Positions 47,672 through 56,221 of a stretch of DNA of 64,000 nucleotides are shown here, piece by piece. Both the position numbers and the translations under genes were made by a program. Origin of the DNA: Eubacterium sp. MSJ-21 (GTDB taxonomy: Bacteria > Bacillota > Clostridia > Lachnospirales > Lachnospiraceae); contig NZ_JAHLPZ010000010.1 in the NCBI RefSeq assembly GCF_018918185.1, positions 1-64,000 of the forward strand. Reading direction: 5' to 3'. How positions within the stretch are numbered: the first letter of the stretch is position 1; every line of letters begins with the position of its first letter. Below the pieces are notes generated by a model that was not told the origin of the DNA, did no database searches, and saw only the letters and a program-made list of their open reading frames with translations.

Positions 47672-47725
47672 GGTGGTCTTAGGGAATCCTTCCGCAAGCG
47701 GGTCCCTCCCTAAGACATGTCCACC
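47672..47725 (+). promoter_or_regulatory. Strong hairpin between rpoA and rplQ
   Basis: TCTTAGGGA pairs with TCCCTAAGA, extended by GGTGG/CCACC outside with CATGT bulged, and an inner CCGC/GCGG. No T run follows, so it is not a simple terminator. It may set rplQ levels by processing or by binding a protein. Confidence 0.6.
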
Positions 47726-47783
47726 AAAGCTGAAGGATTAGTAAGCATGGTGAAGACCCGAAAGGGTAAGGAGGAAAATTAAA

Positions 47784-48320
47784 ATGGCAATGTATAGAAA
47801 ACTTGGTAAAAAGTCTGATCAGAGAATCGCATTACTTCGTAATCAGGTAACACAGCTTCTCTATCATGGAAAGATTGAGACAACAGAGGCTAGAGCGAAG
47901 GAAGTTCGTAAGATCGCTGAGCACCTTATCACACTGGCTGTTAAGGAGAAGGATAACTTCGACGAGATCAAGGTAACAGCTAAGGTTGCTAAGAAGGACA
48001 AAGATGGCAAGCGTATCAAGGAAGTTGTAGATGGTACGAAGGTTACACAGTACGACGAAGTTGAGAAGACAGTTAAGAAGGATCAGCCTTCCAGACTGCA
48101 CGCTAGACGTCAGATGCTTAAGGTTCTCTACCCGGTAGTTGAGGTTCCTACAGATGCTGCAGGAAAGAAAGCTGCTACAAAGAAGGTAGACCTTACATCT
48201 AAGCTCTTCGATGAGTATGCTGCAAAGTATGCTAACCGCAAGGGTGGTTACACACGTATCGTTAAGATTGGCGAGCGTCGTGGCGACGGTGCTATGAAGG
48301 TTATTCTTGAGTTAGTTTAA
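47784..48320 (+). CDS. rplQ: 50S ribosomal protein L17, long form
   Basis: The 178-residue protein has the L17 start [20 protein letters not shown] and end [20 protein letters not shown]. The usual L17 is about 115-130 residues. The extra length is a charged insert around residues 60-120 ([40 protein letters not shown]). A long L17 is common among Lachnospiraceae. AAGGAGG precedes the ATG, and a terminator follows. Confidence 0.95.
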   Translation: MAMYRKLGKKSDQRIALLRNQVTQLLYHGKIETTEARAKEVRKIAEHLITLAVKEKDNFDEIKVTAKVAKKDKDGKRIKEVVDGTKVTQYDEVEKTVKKDQPSRLHARRQMLKVLYPVVEVPTDAAGKKAATKKVDLTSKLFDEYAAKYANRKGGYTRIVKIGERRGDGAMKVILELV

Positions 48321-48333
48321 TCTATATAAAACC

Positions 48334-48368
48334 AGACGGGTTGTCGAAAGGCAGCCCGTTTATTTTTT
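48334..48368 (+). terminator. Terminator of the ribosomal cluster
   Basis: ACGGGTTGTC pairs with GGCAGCCCGT around GAAA, followed by a T-rich tract (TTTATTTTTT). It ends the S10-spc-alpha transcript. Confidence 0.85.
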
Positions 48369-48382
48369 AATGGAGAATTACT

Positions 48383-49216
48383 ATGACAAAGAAAATTGGA
48401 ATTGTTTGTTGTTCGGATGGAATCCGGCAGGGATATGAAGATGAGATAGAGGAATTGCGTCGGACGCTGGCGGATATGGGGATTGAGAGTGTGATCAGTC
48501 CATTCCTGTATGCGCGTGACGGCGTGGCGAGCGGAACCGCAGAGGAACGTGCGAAGGCAGTGATGGATTTTTACAAGGATGATACGATTGACGCAATCTG
48601 CGACATATCCGGTGGGGATATGGCGAATGGAATCCTGCCGTATCTGGATTACAGCGTGATTGCGAAGACGAACAAACCGTTCTGGGGATACAGTGACCTG
48701 ACGACCGTATTGAATGCGATCTATGCGAAGACCGGGCAGACAGGTGTGCTGTATCAGATACGAAATGTGCTCTACAAGGAGCGGGAGCAACAGATGGCGG
48801 ATGTGCAGAATGTCCTGTGCGATGATGGTGATGCACTGTATCGGATTGATTATCGTTATGTACAGGGAACGCAGATGCATGGAATCGTTGTCGGCGGAAA
48901 TATCCGTTGTTTCCTGAAACTCGCAGGGACGGCATATATGCCGGATCTACATGGGAAGATTCTGCTTCTGGAGAGTCGATCCGGGACAGTGGCGCGCATG
49001 GAAACCTATCTGAGTCAGTTGCAGCAGATTGGTGCATTTGAGCAGATTGCGGGCATCATGCTTGGAACATTTACGGAGATGGAAGCAAAGCCGTGTACGC
49101 CGGATATCGTGCAGCTTGTGAAGCGGTACGCCGGAGATAACATGCCGATTGCGCTCACGGGACAGATCGGACATGGGATGGATGCAAAAGGAATCGTGAT
49201 CGGTGCAGAATTGTAA
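48383..49216 (+). CDS. S66 family LD-carboxypeptidase / MccF-like peptidase
   Basis: The 277-residue protein has the S66 pattern: KIGIVCCSDGIRQGYEDEIE at the start, the nucleophile Ser in GYSDLTTVLNAIY, Glu in LLLESRSGTVARMETYL and His in GQIGHGMDAKGIVIG. Members cleave the L-Lys/D-Ala or meso-DAP/D-Ala bond of recycled muropeptides, or inactivate peptide antibiotics such as microcin C7. The choice cannot be made from sequence. CTG/GCG-rich codons contrast with the preceding ribosomal genes. Confidence 0.9.
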   Translation: MTKKIGIVCCSDGIRQGYEDEIEELRRTLADMGIESVISPFLYARDGVASGTAEERAKAVMDFYKDDTIDAICDISGGDMANGILPYLDYSVIAKTNKPFWGYSDLTTVLNAIYAKTGQTGVLYQIRNVLYKEREQQMADVQNVLCDDGDALYRIDYRYVQGTQMHGIVVGGNIRCFLKLAGTAYMPDLHGKILLLESRSGTVARMETYLSQLQQIGAFEQIAGIMLGTFTEMEAKPCTPDIVQLVKRYAGDNMPIALTGQIGHGMDAKGIVIGAEL

Positions 49217-49313
49217 TTTTTTGTTGTGCATTTTATGGAAATACGTTTGCCATGTAGGACATATGATGATATGATGACCATAGGTATTGATTTTATTATT
49301 TATGGGGTAGGGT

Positions 49314-49943
49314 ATGAAGAAAGAGAAAAGTATTTCAAAAAATGCAGGTTTTACGCTTGTAGAACTAATCATTGTAATAGCGATTATGGCGGTGCTTGCG
49401 GGAACCGTTGGTCTGATGGTAATTCGGTATATACGGAAAGCGCGGGCATCGAATGCGATGGAGGAGTTACGTACGATTGTGTCAGCGGTTGAGACAGGTT
49501 TGATATCCTCTTATGCAGAGGAACATGAGATGAAGCTGAATAAACGTTACACAGATTCAGATGGAAATACATTGCCATGTGGTATGCTGACGAATTATAT
49601 GATTAGTCGCGCGCAAAATAATAGCATATCTGGTGTGAATGAGGATAATGCGTTAGATTATTATTTTGCACAGAAGGTTCTGGAGGAACTGAATGCGGAG
49701 AATGGAAGTGATTATCATTTTCTGAATTTTACAGGGGATGAGGACGAACCTTTGGGAATGAATTGCAATTCCTTTTATAATCAGTTTGGGTGTCCGGGTG
49801 TGATTGTTGTGTATGGTGGTGAAGGGAAAGTCTTGTTTGCACAGTATTATAATTCCGGGTGTCTGATTCAGTATGAGGCGGGCGATGGCTATACCTATCT
49901 GGATGATACGACGGAATTCGTAGGGAGTACAACGATTCATTAG
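49314..49943 (+). CDS. Type IV prepilin-like protein
   Basis: The 209-residue protein has a prepilin signal: a short Lys-rich leader, the cleavage site between Gly and Phe in NAGFTLVELIIVIAIMAVLA, Glu5 of the mature protein and a hydrophobic helix of about 20 residues. The rest is a globular domain without clear family. No pilus ATPase, prepilin peptidase or inner-membrane protein is beside it, so the assembly genes must lie elsewhere. Confidence 0.85.
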   Translation: MKKEKSISKNAGFTLVELIIVIAIMAVLAGTVGLMVIRYIRKARASNAMEELRTIVSAVETGLISSYAEEHEMKLNKRYTDSDGNTLPCGMLTNYMISRAQNNSISGVNEDNALDYYFAQKVLEELNAENGSDYHFLNFTGDEDEPLGMNCNSFYNQFGCPGVIVVYGGEGKVLFAQYYNSGCLIQYEAGDGYTYLDDTTEFVGSTTIH

Positions 49944-50009
49944 AACGGTTTGCCCGAATCTGCCGATACAGACGATGCAATAATTGATGAGAATATAAGA
50001 ATATAAAAG

Positions 50010-50047
50010 AAAAAGGATTGACTGTATAGATACAGCTAATCCTTTTT
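50010..50047. terminator. Bidirectional terminator between convergent genes
   Basis: AAAAAGGATT and AATCCTTTTT, with CTGTAT/ATACAG inside, form a long stem. A T run on either strand makes it serve both the prepilin gene and the - strand gene at 50113-50655. Confidence 0.9.
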
Positions 50048-50112
50048 TTATCCGTTATGAGAGATTGCATTGACTGGCAATCAGACCAGCATATGGAATA
50101 CCTGACGTGAGT

Positions 50113-50655
50113 CTAAGGCTCCATAGATTTCGCGTCAACCATCTGGACAGCTCCGGCGAAGTTCCCATGGAAATAGTTTGCGATTTCATCGGAATATCCA
50201 TATACAATTCCTTTTCTGTAAGGAAATAACAGGTTCTGCAGTTGGGCGACCGCTTCGTCCAGCGGTGCTTTCTTGGAGAAACCACCGGTTGTAATCTGCC
50301 CGAGTGAATAAGTTCCGCCATCTCTGGCAAGCAGATATAAGGTATGAAATTTGCTTGTCGGAATAAAATTCATCGTCTGTTTAACTACATTTCCATAGAT
50401 CCACATGATATCGCGAATCGGAATCACGCGCACCGTCTTCGCTTCATAGACGAGAATTGCTGTCGGTGTTGCAACGAAAGAGAACGCTTCCACGCCGTAT
50501 GGAATCTGCTGATCGAGCATTGCAATCTCCTGTGGAGAAAGCAGATTCCATGATGCTTCAGCGGCTGCGTATTTTTTCTTGTTAAATGCAGTCTGCTTGA
50601 TACCGCCCCAGGCAGTAATCCGTGCGTTAATGTTTGGAAAATTTGAAAAATCCAT
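50113..50655 (-). CDS. Conserved protein of unknown function
   Basis: The 180-residue protein has no signal peptide or membrane helix. Its pattern (SWNLLSPQEIAMLDQQIPYG, TAILVYEAKTVRVIPIRDIM, SKFHTLYLLARDGGTYSLGQ) alternates strands with a helix at the end, which suggests a PH-like or YcxB-like beta domain. I do not recognise a family with confidence. It is the only - strand gene in the right half, and the bidirectional terminator lies at its 3' end. GGAGGG precedes the start on its strand. Confidence 0.7.
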   Translation of the reverse strand: MDFSNFPNINARITAWGGIKQTAFNKKKYAAAEASWNLLSPQEIAMLDQQIPYGVEAFSFVATPTAILVYEAKTVRVIPIRDIMWIYGNVVKQTMNFIPTSKFHTLYLLARDGGTYSLGQITTGGFSKKAPLDEAVAQLQNLLFPYRKGIVYGYSDEIANYFHGNFAGAVQMVDAKSMEP

Positions 50656-50964
50656 ATGTACCCTCCCAATGTGTAAAGAATATAGTTCAGATCATCTTGA
50701 CAAATAATCTGAACTTGTTGTTATTTCCTACATTTTACAGATAATGTCAAAATCATATAAATTATAGCATAGAAGAGACAAAAATCAATCTTAAATGATG
50801 AAAATATTTTGCTATGGTAGTATGGATATACAAATATATATTTTGAATATTTTATATTTCTTTTGAGAAAAAATTGCGGGATATGCAGAAAAAATGGTAT
50901 AGTAATGGATATGTTATAAGGCAGACAGCCTGAACTGAAAAGTTAGTCAGGAACATGGAATAAT
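50656..50964 (+). promoter_or_regulatory. AT-rich gap with promoter for the ECF operon
   Basis: This 309-bp divergent gap is AT-rich and has no open frame worth calling. TTGCGG (50874-50879) and TATAGT (50898-50903), 18 bp apart, make a plausible promoter 62 bp before the EcfA gene. A promoter for the - strand gene must also lie here but was not identified. Confidence 0.5.
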
Positions 50965-52872
50965 ATGATTAAAATCAGAGATCTTACATTTGAATATTTT
51001 GACCGGGATGAAGAAGGAAATCTGACCGAGATGGTAAATGCCATCCGTGGGATTAATTTTGATGCGGATGAGGGGGAATTTATCGTTGTAGCGGGGGTGA
51101 ATGGCAGCGGGAAGAGCACATTTGCAAAGATCTTAAACCGGTTGTTGTTACCGATTGAAGGTACGGTTCTGATCGGCGGACTTGATGCGATGCAGGAGGG
51201 AAATATCATTCCGATCCGGAAGATGGTGGGCATGGTGTTCCAGAATCCCGATGATCAGTTGATCGGAAGTGTTGTGGAAGAGGATGTTGCTTTCGGCGCG
51301 GAGAATATCGGCGTGCCACACAAGGAACTGGTGAAGCGGGTGGAGGATGCACTTGCACAGGTAGGTCTTGCGGCATCGATGCGGATCGAGGAATTGTCCG
51401 GCGGTGGAAAGCAGAAGGTGGCGATTGCAGGGGTACTTGCGATGAAGCCACGCTGTATCGTGCTCGATGAGGCGACCAGCATGCTTGATCCGAAATCCAG
51501 ACGGGATGTGCTGCAGTTGATGAAGGAACTGCAGAAGCAGGGAATCACGATCATTCTGATCACGCATCTGATGGAGGAGCTTCTGCTGGCGGACCGGATC
51601 TATGTGATGCATCAGGGCAGGCTTGCCATGAAGGGCAGCCGGGAAGCGATTTTTACACAACCGGAGAAGCTGCGGGAGTTTGGCCTGGAATTGCCGATGA
51701 CCGTGCAGCTGGCACATGCTTTAGCGAAGTGCGGGTGTGTGCGGACGAAGGATTTGTTCTCACTTGAGACAATTGCGGATCGTATATACAAGGAACATCC
51801 GTATGCATTTCTGAAGGAGAAGACGATGGAACCTGCACCGGCAGGGAAGAAAGTGAAAGCATCTGCTCAGGCGGTTGTATTTCAACAGGTGAATTTGTCA
51901 TATGGAGAGAAGCCGATACTGACCGATGTTTCCTGCTCGATCGAGAAAGGCAGCTATACAGCAATCATCGGACCATCGGGCGCAGGAAAAACAACGATGT
52001 TACAGATGATTCCGGCACTCATTTCACCGACGGATGGAAGCATCTACGTGGATGGAGTGGAAGTGACGGATGCTTCGGCAGATATTACGGCTCTGCGTAA
52101 GAAAATCGGGTTTATCTTCCAGTATCCGGAGCAGCAGTTATTTGCAAAAAATGTATACGAAGATGTAGTGTTTGGACCGCGGAATGTCGGTATCAGCGAA
52201 GTGGAAGCGGAGAAGCGGGCATATGAGGCGATTCAGTTTGTCGGACTGCCGCAGGATGTCTATGATTTGCCGATGGATAAGCTGTCGGGCGGACAGAAAC
52301 GGCGTGTGGCATTAGCGGGCGTAATCGCGATGCAGCCGGATTATCTGATCCTAGATGAACCGTTGGCAGGGCTTGATCCGGTTGGAAAGAAAAAGATGCT
52401 GGAGATCCTGCGTGCATTACACCGGGATGCAGGGATTACAGTCGTTGTGGTCAGCCACGATGCGGATGCAGTTGTGGAGGACGCAGAGCAGGTGCTCTAT
52501 CTGAAGGATGGAAGAATCGTGGAGCAGGGGGCACCTGCGGATATATTCTACCGGTTATGGCTGCGGGAGATGGAACATGTGACGCGGGATGATCCCTCGG
52601 GGCTGACGGGCGGACAGACGTTAGAGAAAAACGCAGGACAGCCGGCTGCCGGTCAGACAGGGGACGAAAACGCAGGACAGTTGGTTTCCGGGCAGACAGG
52701 AGACAGAAGCACCCGGAAGTCAGCCGGAGAAGTACTCTCCGAAGCACTCTGTGAGCTTCCGGTCTGCATGCAGCTACTCATCCGCCTGCGTATGATGGGG
52801 CTTCCGGTATCGTGTAAGCATACACTGCCTGCGGAGACGGTGCAGGCAATCGCGGATGCGGTTGGAAGATGA
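50965..52872 (+). CDS. Fused ECF-transporter ATPases EcfA1-EcfA2
   Basis: The 635-residue protein has two complete ABC ATPase domains. The first (about 1-235) has Walker A GVNGSGKST, Q-loop VFQNPDDQL, signature LSGGGKQKVAIAG, Walker B IVLDEATSMLD and the His of LITHLMEE. The second (about 300-530) has GPSGAGKTT, IFQYPEQQLF, LSGGQKRRVALAG, LILDEPLAGLD and VVSHDADAV. A linker with no conserved motif joins them, and the C-terminus carries GQTGDENAGQL-like repeats (about 545-580) and a helical end. EcfA1 and EcfA2 are normally separate genes that power vitamin uptake with EcfT. The first signature has Gly for the usual Gln. Confidence 0.92.
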   Translation: MIKIRDLTFEYFDRDEEGNLTEMVNAIRGINFDADEGEFIVVAGVNGSGKSTFAKILNRLLLPIEGTVLIGGLDAMQEGNIIPIRKMVGMVFQNPDDQLIGSVVEEDVAFGAENIGVPHKELVKRVEDALAQVGLAASMRIEELSGGGKQKVAIAGVLAMKPRCIVLDEATSMLDPKSRRDVLQLMKELQKQGITIILITHLMEELLLADRIYVMHQGRLAMKGSREAIFTQPEKLREFGLELPMTVQLAHALAKCGCVRTKDLFSLETIADRIYKEHPYAFLKEKTMEPAPAGKKVKASAQAVVFQQVNLSYGEKPILTDVSCSIEKGSYTAIIGPSGAGKTTMLQMIPALISPTDGSIYVDGVEVTDASADITALRKKIGFIFQYPEQQLFAKNVYEDVVFGPRNVGISEVEAEKRAYEAIQFVGLPQDVYDLPMDKLSGGQKRRVALAGVIAMQPDYLILDEPLAGLDPVGKKKMLEILRALHRDAGITVVVVSHDADAVVEDAEQVLYLKDGRIVEQGAPADIFYRLWLREMEHVTRDDPSGLTGGQTLEKNAGQPAAGQTGDENAGQLVSGQTGDRSTRKSAGEVLSEALCELPVCMQLLIRLRMMGLPVSCKHTLPAETVQAIADAVGR

Positions 52873-52901
52873 TTTCGTAATGTCTAAAAAGAGGTAGGAA
52901 C

Positions 52902-53681
52902 ATGATGAAGGACATCACATGGGGACAGTATCACAGCGTGGATTCGATGATCCACCGGCTGGATCCCCGTGTCAAAATTCGATTTACAATTGTATATATA
53001 ATCCTGCTTTTGCTGGATCGGAACCTTCCGCTTTTTGTGTTTCTCACCACAGTATTTGCCGGTGTGTGGGTGTGCAGCCGGGTGCCGATGCGCAAGATGA
53101 TACGCGGAACACGCGGGATATTTTTGTTTATACTGATCTGTAGTGCCTTAAATGCATTTACCGTGCATGGAACGACGCTGGTAAAGCTTGGTGTGCTTGC
53201 GATTACGAAGGAAGGTTTAATGAAAGCGGGATTCGTGTTCTGGCGGATGTTGCTTTTGATTCTGATGTCGAGCCTGCTGATGTATACAACGACACCGACG
53301 CGGCTCACGGATGGCATGGAGAAGTGTATGCATCTAAGTGGCGGCGTGGCAATGGGAATCACGATTGCGCTCCGGTTTGTGCCGATATTATTTGGAGAGT
53401 TAGACCGGATCATGAAAGCGCAGATGGCGCGTGGTGCGGACTTTAAGAAGGGCAATCCGGTCGTGCGCTTAAAGAAGCTGCGGACGGTGATATTGCCACT
53501 GTTCCAGAATGCGATTTTGCGTGCCGGACATCTGGGGGATGCGATGGATAGCCGTTGTTATACGGGCGGCATAGGACGGACGAAGCTGCATCCACTCGTG
53601 TATGAGAGACGCGATGTGGTTGCATATGTGTGCATGCTGGTGATGACGGTTGTGTCGATTATCTTAATTATAAGATTTTAG
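52902..53681 (+). CDS. ecfT: ECF transporter transmembrane subunit EcfT
   Basis: The 259-residue membrane protein has five to six hydrophobic segments and the two Ala-Arg-Gly coupling motifs of EcfT (AQMARGADFKKGNP around 170-183; the other is less typical, DAMDSRCYTGG). HSVDSMIHRLDPRVKI at the start is typical. It links the ATPase to vitamin-specific S components encoded elsewhere. The gene follows EcfA by 29 bp. AGGTAGG precedes the two ATGs. Confidence 0.93.
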   Translation: MMKDITWGQYHSVDSMIHRLDPRVKIRFTIVYIILLLLDRNLPLFVFLTTVFAGVWVCSRVPMRKMIRGTRGIFLFILICSALNAFTVHGTTLVKLGVLAITKEGLMKAGFVFWRMLLLILMSSLLMYTTTPTRLTDGMEKCMHLSGGVAMGITIALRFVPILFGELDRIMKAQMARGADFKKGNPVVRLKKLRTVILPLFQNAILRAGHLGDAMDSRCYTGGIGRTKLHPLVYERRDVVAYVCMLVMTVVSIILIIRF

Positions 53682-53848
53682 CTTTGCATAGGGATGATAA
53701 GTGTAATAAATAGAAAAATCACAAAGATGTAGATTGTTTATGATAGTAGTCAAGTGACTTTATATTTATAATAGAAGTAATGAGATGTTTTATGTGTCTG
53801 TATTTTCAATTGAAATAAGATATTAGAAAGAGAAAGGAGATTCGCTCC

Positions 53849-54586
53849 ATGAAACGAATCAAATTAATCGTCGCCTATGACGGCACCAATTACTGCGGCT
53901 GGCAGATTCAGGATAATGGGATTACGATTGAGGAAGTGCTGAATCGCGAATTGTCGAAGCTGTTGCAGGAAGATATCAAGATCATTGGCGCAAGCCGGAC
54001 GGATTCCGGTGTGCATGCGCTGGGAAATGTGGCGGTCTTTGATACGGAGACACGGATTCCGCCGGAGAAGATCAGCTTCGCGTTAAACCAGCGGTTGCCG
54101 GACGATATCCGGATTCAGGAATCGTGTCAGGTGGCGGACGATTTTCACCCGCGGTTCTGCGATACGATCAAGACATATGAGTATCGCATCTGGAATGACA
54201 AGTTCCCGAATCCGCTTGTGCGGCTTTACTCGAAATTTTGTTATTTCCATGTCGATGTAGCGAAGATGGAGCAGGCAGCGGCATATCTCGTCGGCGAACA
54301 TGATTTCAAATCATTCTGTACGCCACGGACACAGGTGGAATCTACGGTGCGCACGGTCACAGAAATCTCCTTCCGGACAGAAGGCAAGATGATCATTATG
54401 ACGATCCGCGGAACCGGGTTCTTATATAATATGGTGCGGATCATCATGGGTACATTGCTCAAATGCGGTATGAATATGTATCCGCCGGAGCATGTGAAGG
54501 AGATTCTCGATGCGAAGGACCGCGCGGCAGCAGGACCGAAAGCGGAAGCGTGTGGACTGCAGTTGGTTGGAATTGAGTATTTATAG
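53849..54586 (+). CDS. truA: tRNA pseudouridine(38-40) synthase
   Basis: The 245-residue enzyme has the catalytic Asp in GASRTDSGVHALG (about residue 52), with RIKLIVAYDGTNYCGWQIQD at the start and MVRIIMGTLLKCG near the end. It makes pseudouridine at positions 38-40 of tRNA anticodon arms. Its place between ecfT and rplM is conserved in Firmicutes. AAAGGAGA precedes the ATG. Confidence 0.96.
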   Translation: MKRIKLIVAYDGTNYCGWQIQDNGITIEEVLNRELSKLLQEDIKIIGASRTDSGVHALGNVAVFDTETRIPPEKISFALNQRLPDDIRIQESCQVADDFHPRFCDTIKTYEYRIWNDKFPNPLVRLYSKFCYFHVDVAKMEQAAAYLVGEHDFKSFCTPRTQVESTVRTVTEISFRTEGKMIIMTIRGTGFLYNMVRIIMGTLLKCGMNMYPPEHVKEILDAKDRAAAGPKAEACGLQLVGIEYL

Positions 54587-54701
54587 GATGTGGCGTATAT
54601 AATTACATATGAAATATGTAGAATTTATTGCCGGATTTGAGATGATTTTATATGAAAATTAAGAATATTGTACAAAAATCCGCATTTCCGGTAAAAAGGC
54701 G

Positions 54702-54730
54702 TTGACACACGCGGGCACGTATAATATAAT
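54702..54730 (+). promoter_or_regulatory. Consensus promoter of rplM-rpsI
   Basis: TTGACA (54702-54707) and TATAAT (54725-54730), 17 bp apart, match the sigma-A consensus at all twelve positions. A second TATAAT overlaps at 54720. It drives rplM-rpsI independently of the ecf-truA genes. Confidence 0.9.
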
Positions 54731-54737
54731 ACCTAAA

Positions 54738-54910
54738 TGTGACAAAAGACAGGTGAAGTGCGTCCCAATAGCCCCGGGACTTGCGGAATACTCTTTTGCT
54801 ACAATGTACAGTACGCATTCGGCACTGTGCGGACAGGCTGTTTCGGACATTTCGGCTTGAAGGCATGGGTATGATGCAGAACAATTCGAATAATTTTAAG
54901 GAGGAACACC
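54738..54910 (+). promoter_or_regulatory. Leader of rplM, candidate L13 autoregulatory RNA
   Basis: About 175 nt between promoter and rplM are GC-richer than usual for a gap and hold pairing segments: GTCCC/GGGAC around 54761-54781, GTGCG-type strands and CGGACAGGCTG...CGGCTTG near 54829-54860. An L13-responsive leader at this position is known in Firmicutes (Rfam L13_leader). The match here is by position and general look only. Confidence 0.45.
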
Positions 54911-54913
54911 ACA

Positions 54914-55348
54914 ATGAAGAGCTTTATGGCAAGCCCATCAAACATTGAAAGAAAGTGGTATGTAGTAGATGCTACAGGACATACATTAGGTCGTTTATCA
55001 TCAGAGATCGCAAGCATTTTAAGAGGAAAGAACAAGCCAACATTTACACCACACATCGATACAGGTGACTATATCGTAGTTGTAAATGCTGATAAGATTA
55101 AGGTAACAGGTAAGAAGATGGATCAGAAGGTTTACTATCACCATTCTGATTATGTCGGCGGTATGAAAGAGCAGACTCTCAAAGAGAAGATGGCTAAGAA
55201 GCCAGAGGAAGTTATCTACCTTGCAGTTAAGGGCATGCTTCCAAAGGGACCTCTCGGAAGACAGATGATCAAGAAGCTTTATGTTTACGCTGGACCAGAG
55301 CACAAGCAGCAGGCTCAGAAGCCAGAAGTATTAGAGATTAAGTATTAA
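54914..55348 (+). CDS. rplM: 50S ribosomal protein L13
   Basis: The 144-residue protein has [20 protein letters not shown], the [19 protein letters not shown] motif and [20 protein letters not shown]. It is an early assembly protein. AAGGAGG precedes the ATG; rpsI follows by 17 bp. Confidence 0.97.
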   Translation: MKSFMASPSNIERKWYVVDATGHTLGRLSSEIASILRGKNKPTFTPHIDTGDYIVVVNADKIKVTGKKMDQKVYYHHSDYVGGMKEQTLKEKMAKKPEEVIYLAVKGMLPKGPLGRQMIKKLYVYAGPEHKQQAQKPEVLEIKY

Positions 55349-55365
55349 TAAGGGAGGAAACGTTC

Positions 55366-55764
55366 GTGGCTAAGAATAGTAATAGATTTTACGGAACAGG
55401 TAGAAGAAAAAGCAGTATCGCAAGAGTTTACCTTGTACCAGGAACTGGTAAGGTAACTATTAATAAGAAAGACATGGATGAGTATTTCGGTCTTGATACA
55501 TTGAAGCTCATCGTTAAGCAGCCATTCGCAGCAACAGGTACAGAAGGAAAGTTCGACGTACTTGTAAATGTTAAGGGTGGCGGATTTACAGGTCAGGCTG
55601 GTGCTATCAGACATGGTATCTCCAGAGCACTCCTTGAGGCAGACGCTGAGTACAGACCAGCACTCAAGAAGGCAGGATACCTTACAAGAGATCCTCGTAT
55701 GAAGGAAAGAAAGAAGTACGGTCTCAAAGCAGCTCGTCGTGCACCGCAGTTTTCAAAGAGATAG
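55366..55764 (+). CDS. rpsI: 30S ribosomal protein S9
   Basis: The 132-residue protein has [39 protein letters not shown] and the C-terminal APQFSKR tail, whose terminal Lys-Arg contacts P-site tRNA. It starts with GTG after AGGGAGGAAA. Confidence 0.97.
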   Translation: MAKNSNRFYGTGRRKSSIARVYLVPGTGKVTINKKDMDEYFGLDTLKLIVKQPFAATGTEGKFDVLVNVKGGGFTGQAGAIRHGISRALLEADAEYRPALKKAGYLTRDPRMKERKKYGLKAARRAPQFSKR

Positions 55765-55765
55765 G

Positions 55766-55912
55766 ATTATCTGCGAATTGCAGGTATGGAAAAGAGTCCG
55801 CAAGTTTACTTGCAGGACTCTTTTTTCATGCCTGCAAATTCATAGGAATCTAGCAGATGACCGACTCGGAGCGAAGCGCAGAGGAGGTTCATGTGCTAGA
55901 TTCGCAGATAAT
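55766..55912. repeat. Nested palindromic element after rpsI
   Basis: The outer 13-bp arms ATTATCTGCGAAT (55766-55778) and ATTCGCAGATAAT (55900-55912) are perfect inverted repeats. Between them lie the rpsI terminator hairpin, extended by TTGCAGG-ATG/CAT-CCTGCAA, and a second hairpin ATCTAGCA (55848-55855)/TGCTAGAT (55893-55900) with a 40-bp repeat copy in its loop. It begins one base after the rpsI stop. It has the shape of a miniature inverted-repeat element, but I see no target duplication. Confidence 0.7.
55790..55827 (+). terminator. Terminator of rplM-rpsI
   Basis: AAGAGTCC-GCAAGT pairs with ACTTGC-GGACTCTT around TT, with six T at the end. It lies within the palindromic element. Confidence 0.9.
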
Positions 55913-56015
55913 CCGTATAGATAGTCGGAGTGAAACGGAGACGAGATTCCGTCTCAAGTGCTTGCAAACGTAGGATAGCAGATGACCGAGCCGTAGCGAA
56001 GCGAAGGGGAGGTTC
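55851..56015 (+). repeat. Two 40-bp direct repeats
   Basis: The stretches at 55851-55890 and 55976-56015 both run TAGCAGATGACCGA, then AGCGAAGCG, then GAGGTTC, with five differences in 40. A more degenerate relative (TCGGAGTGAAACGGAGACG, 55924-55942) lies between them, beside a GAGACG/CGTCTC hairpin. They are in the gene-free stretch 55765-56221; the rest of it (56016-56221) shows no gene and no clear promoter apart from AT-rich segments near 56100. Confidence 0.75.
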
Positions 56016-56221
56016 TCATCAATCCAGCTCGCAAATGAGGCTAGACACAAGTAACTGCCATGAAAACCTCAAATATTTGATAGAACCCATTTGAAAAATC
56101 GAGTATAATAAATAGAAAATACATGTAGCATGCAGAAGCGCGTGCATGTCAAAAGCGATGGCGCGTGGTGATATACTACATAGAAAAGGGGGAGGGGAGA
56201 TTTTATATCTTCCGAAAATGT

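Noticed and set aside
55766-55912. Insertion sequence
   Set aside because: There is no transposase frame between the inverted arms and no visible target duplication; it is listed only as a palindromic element.
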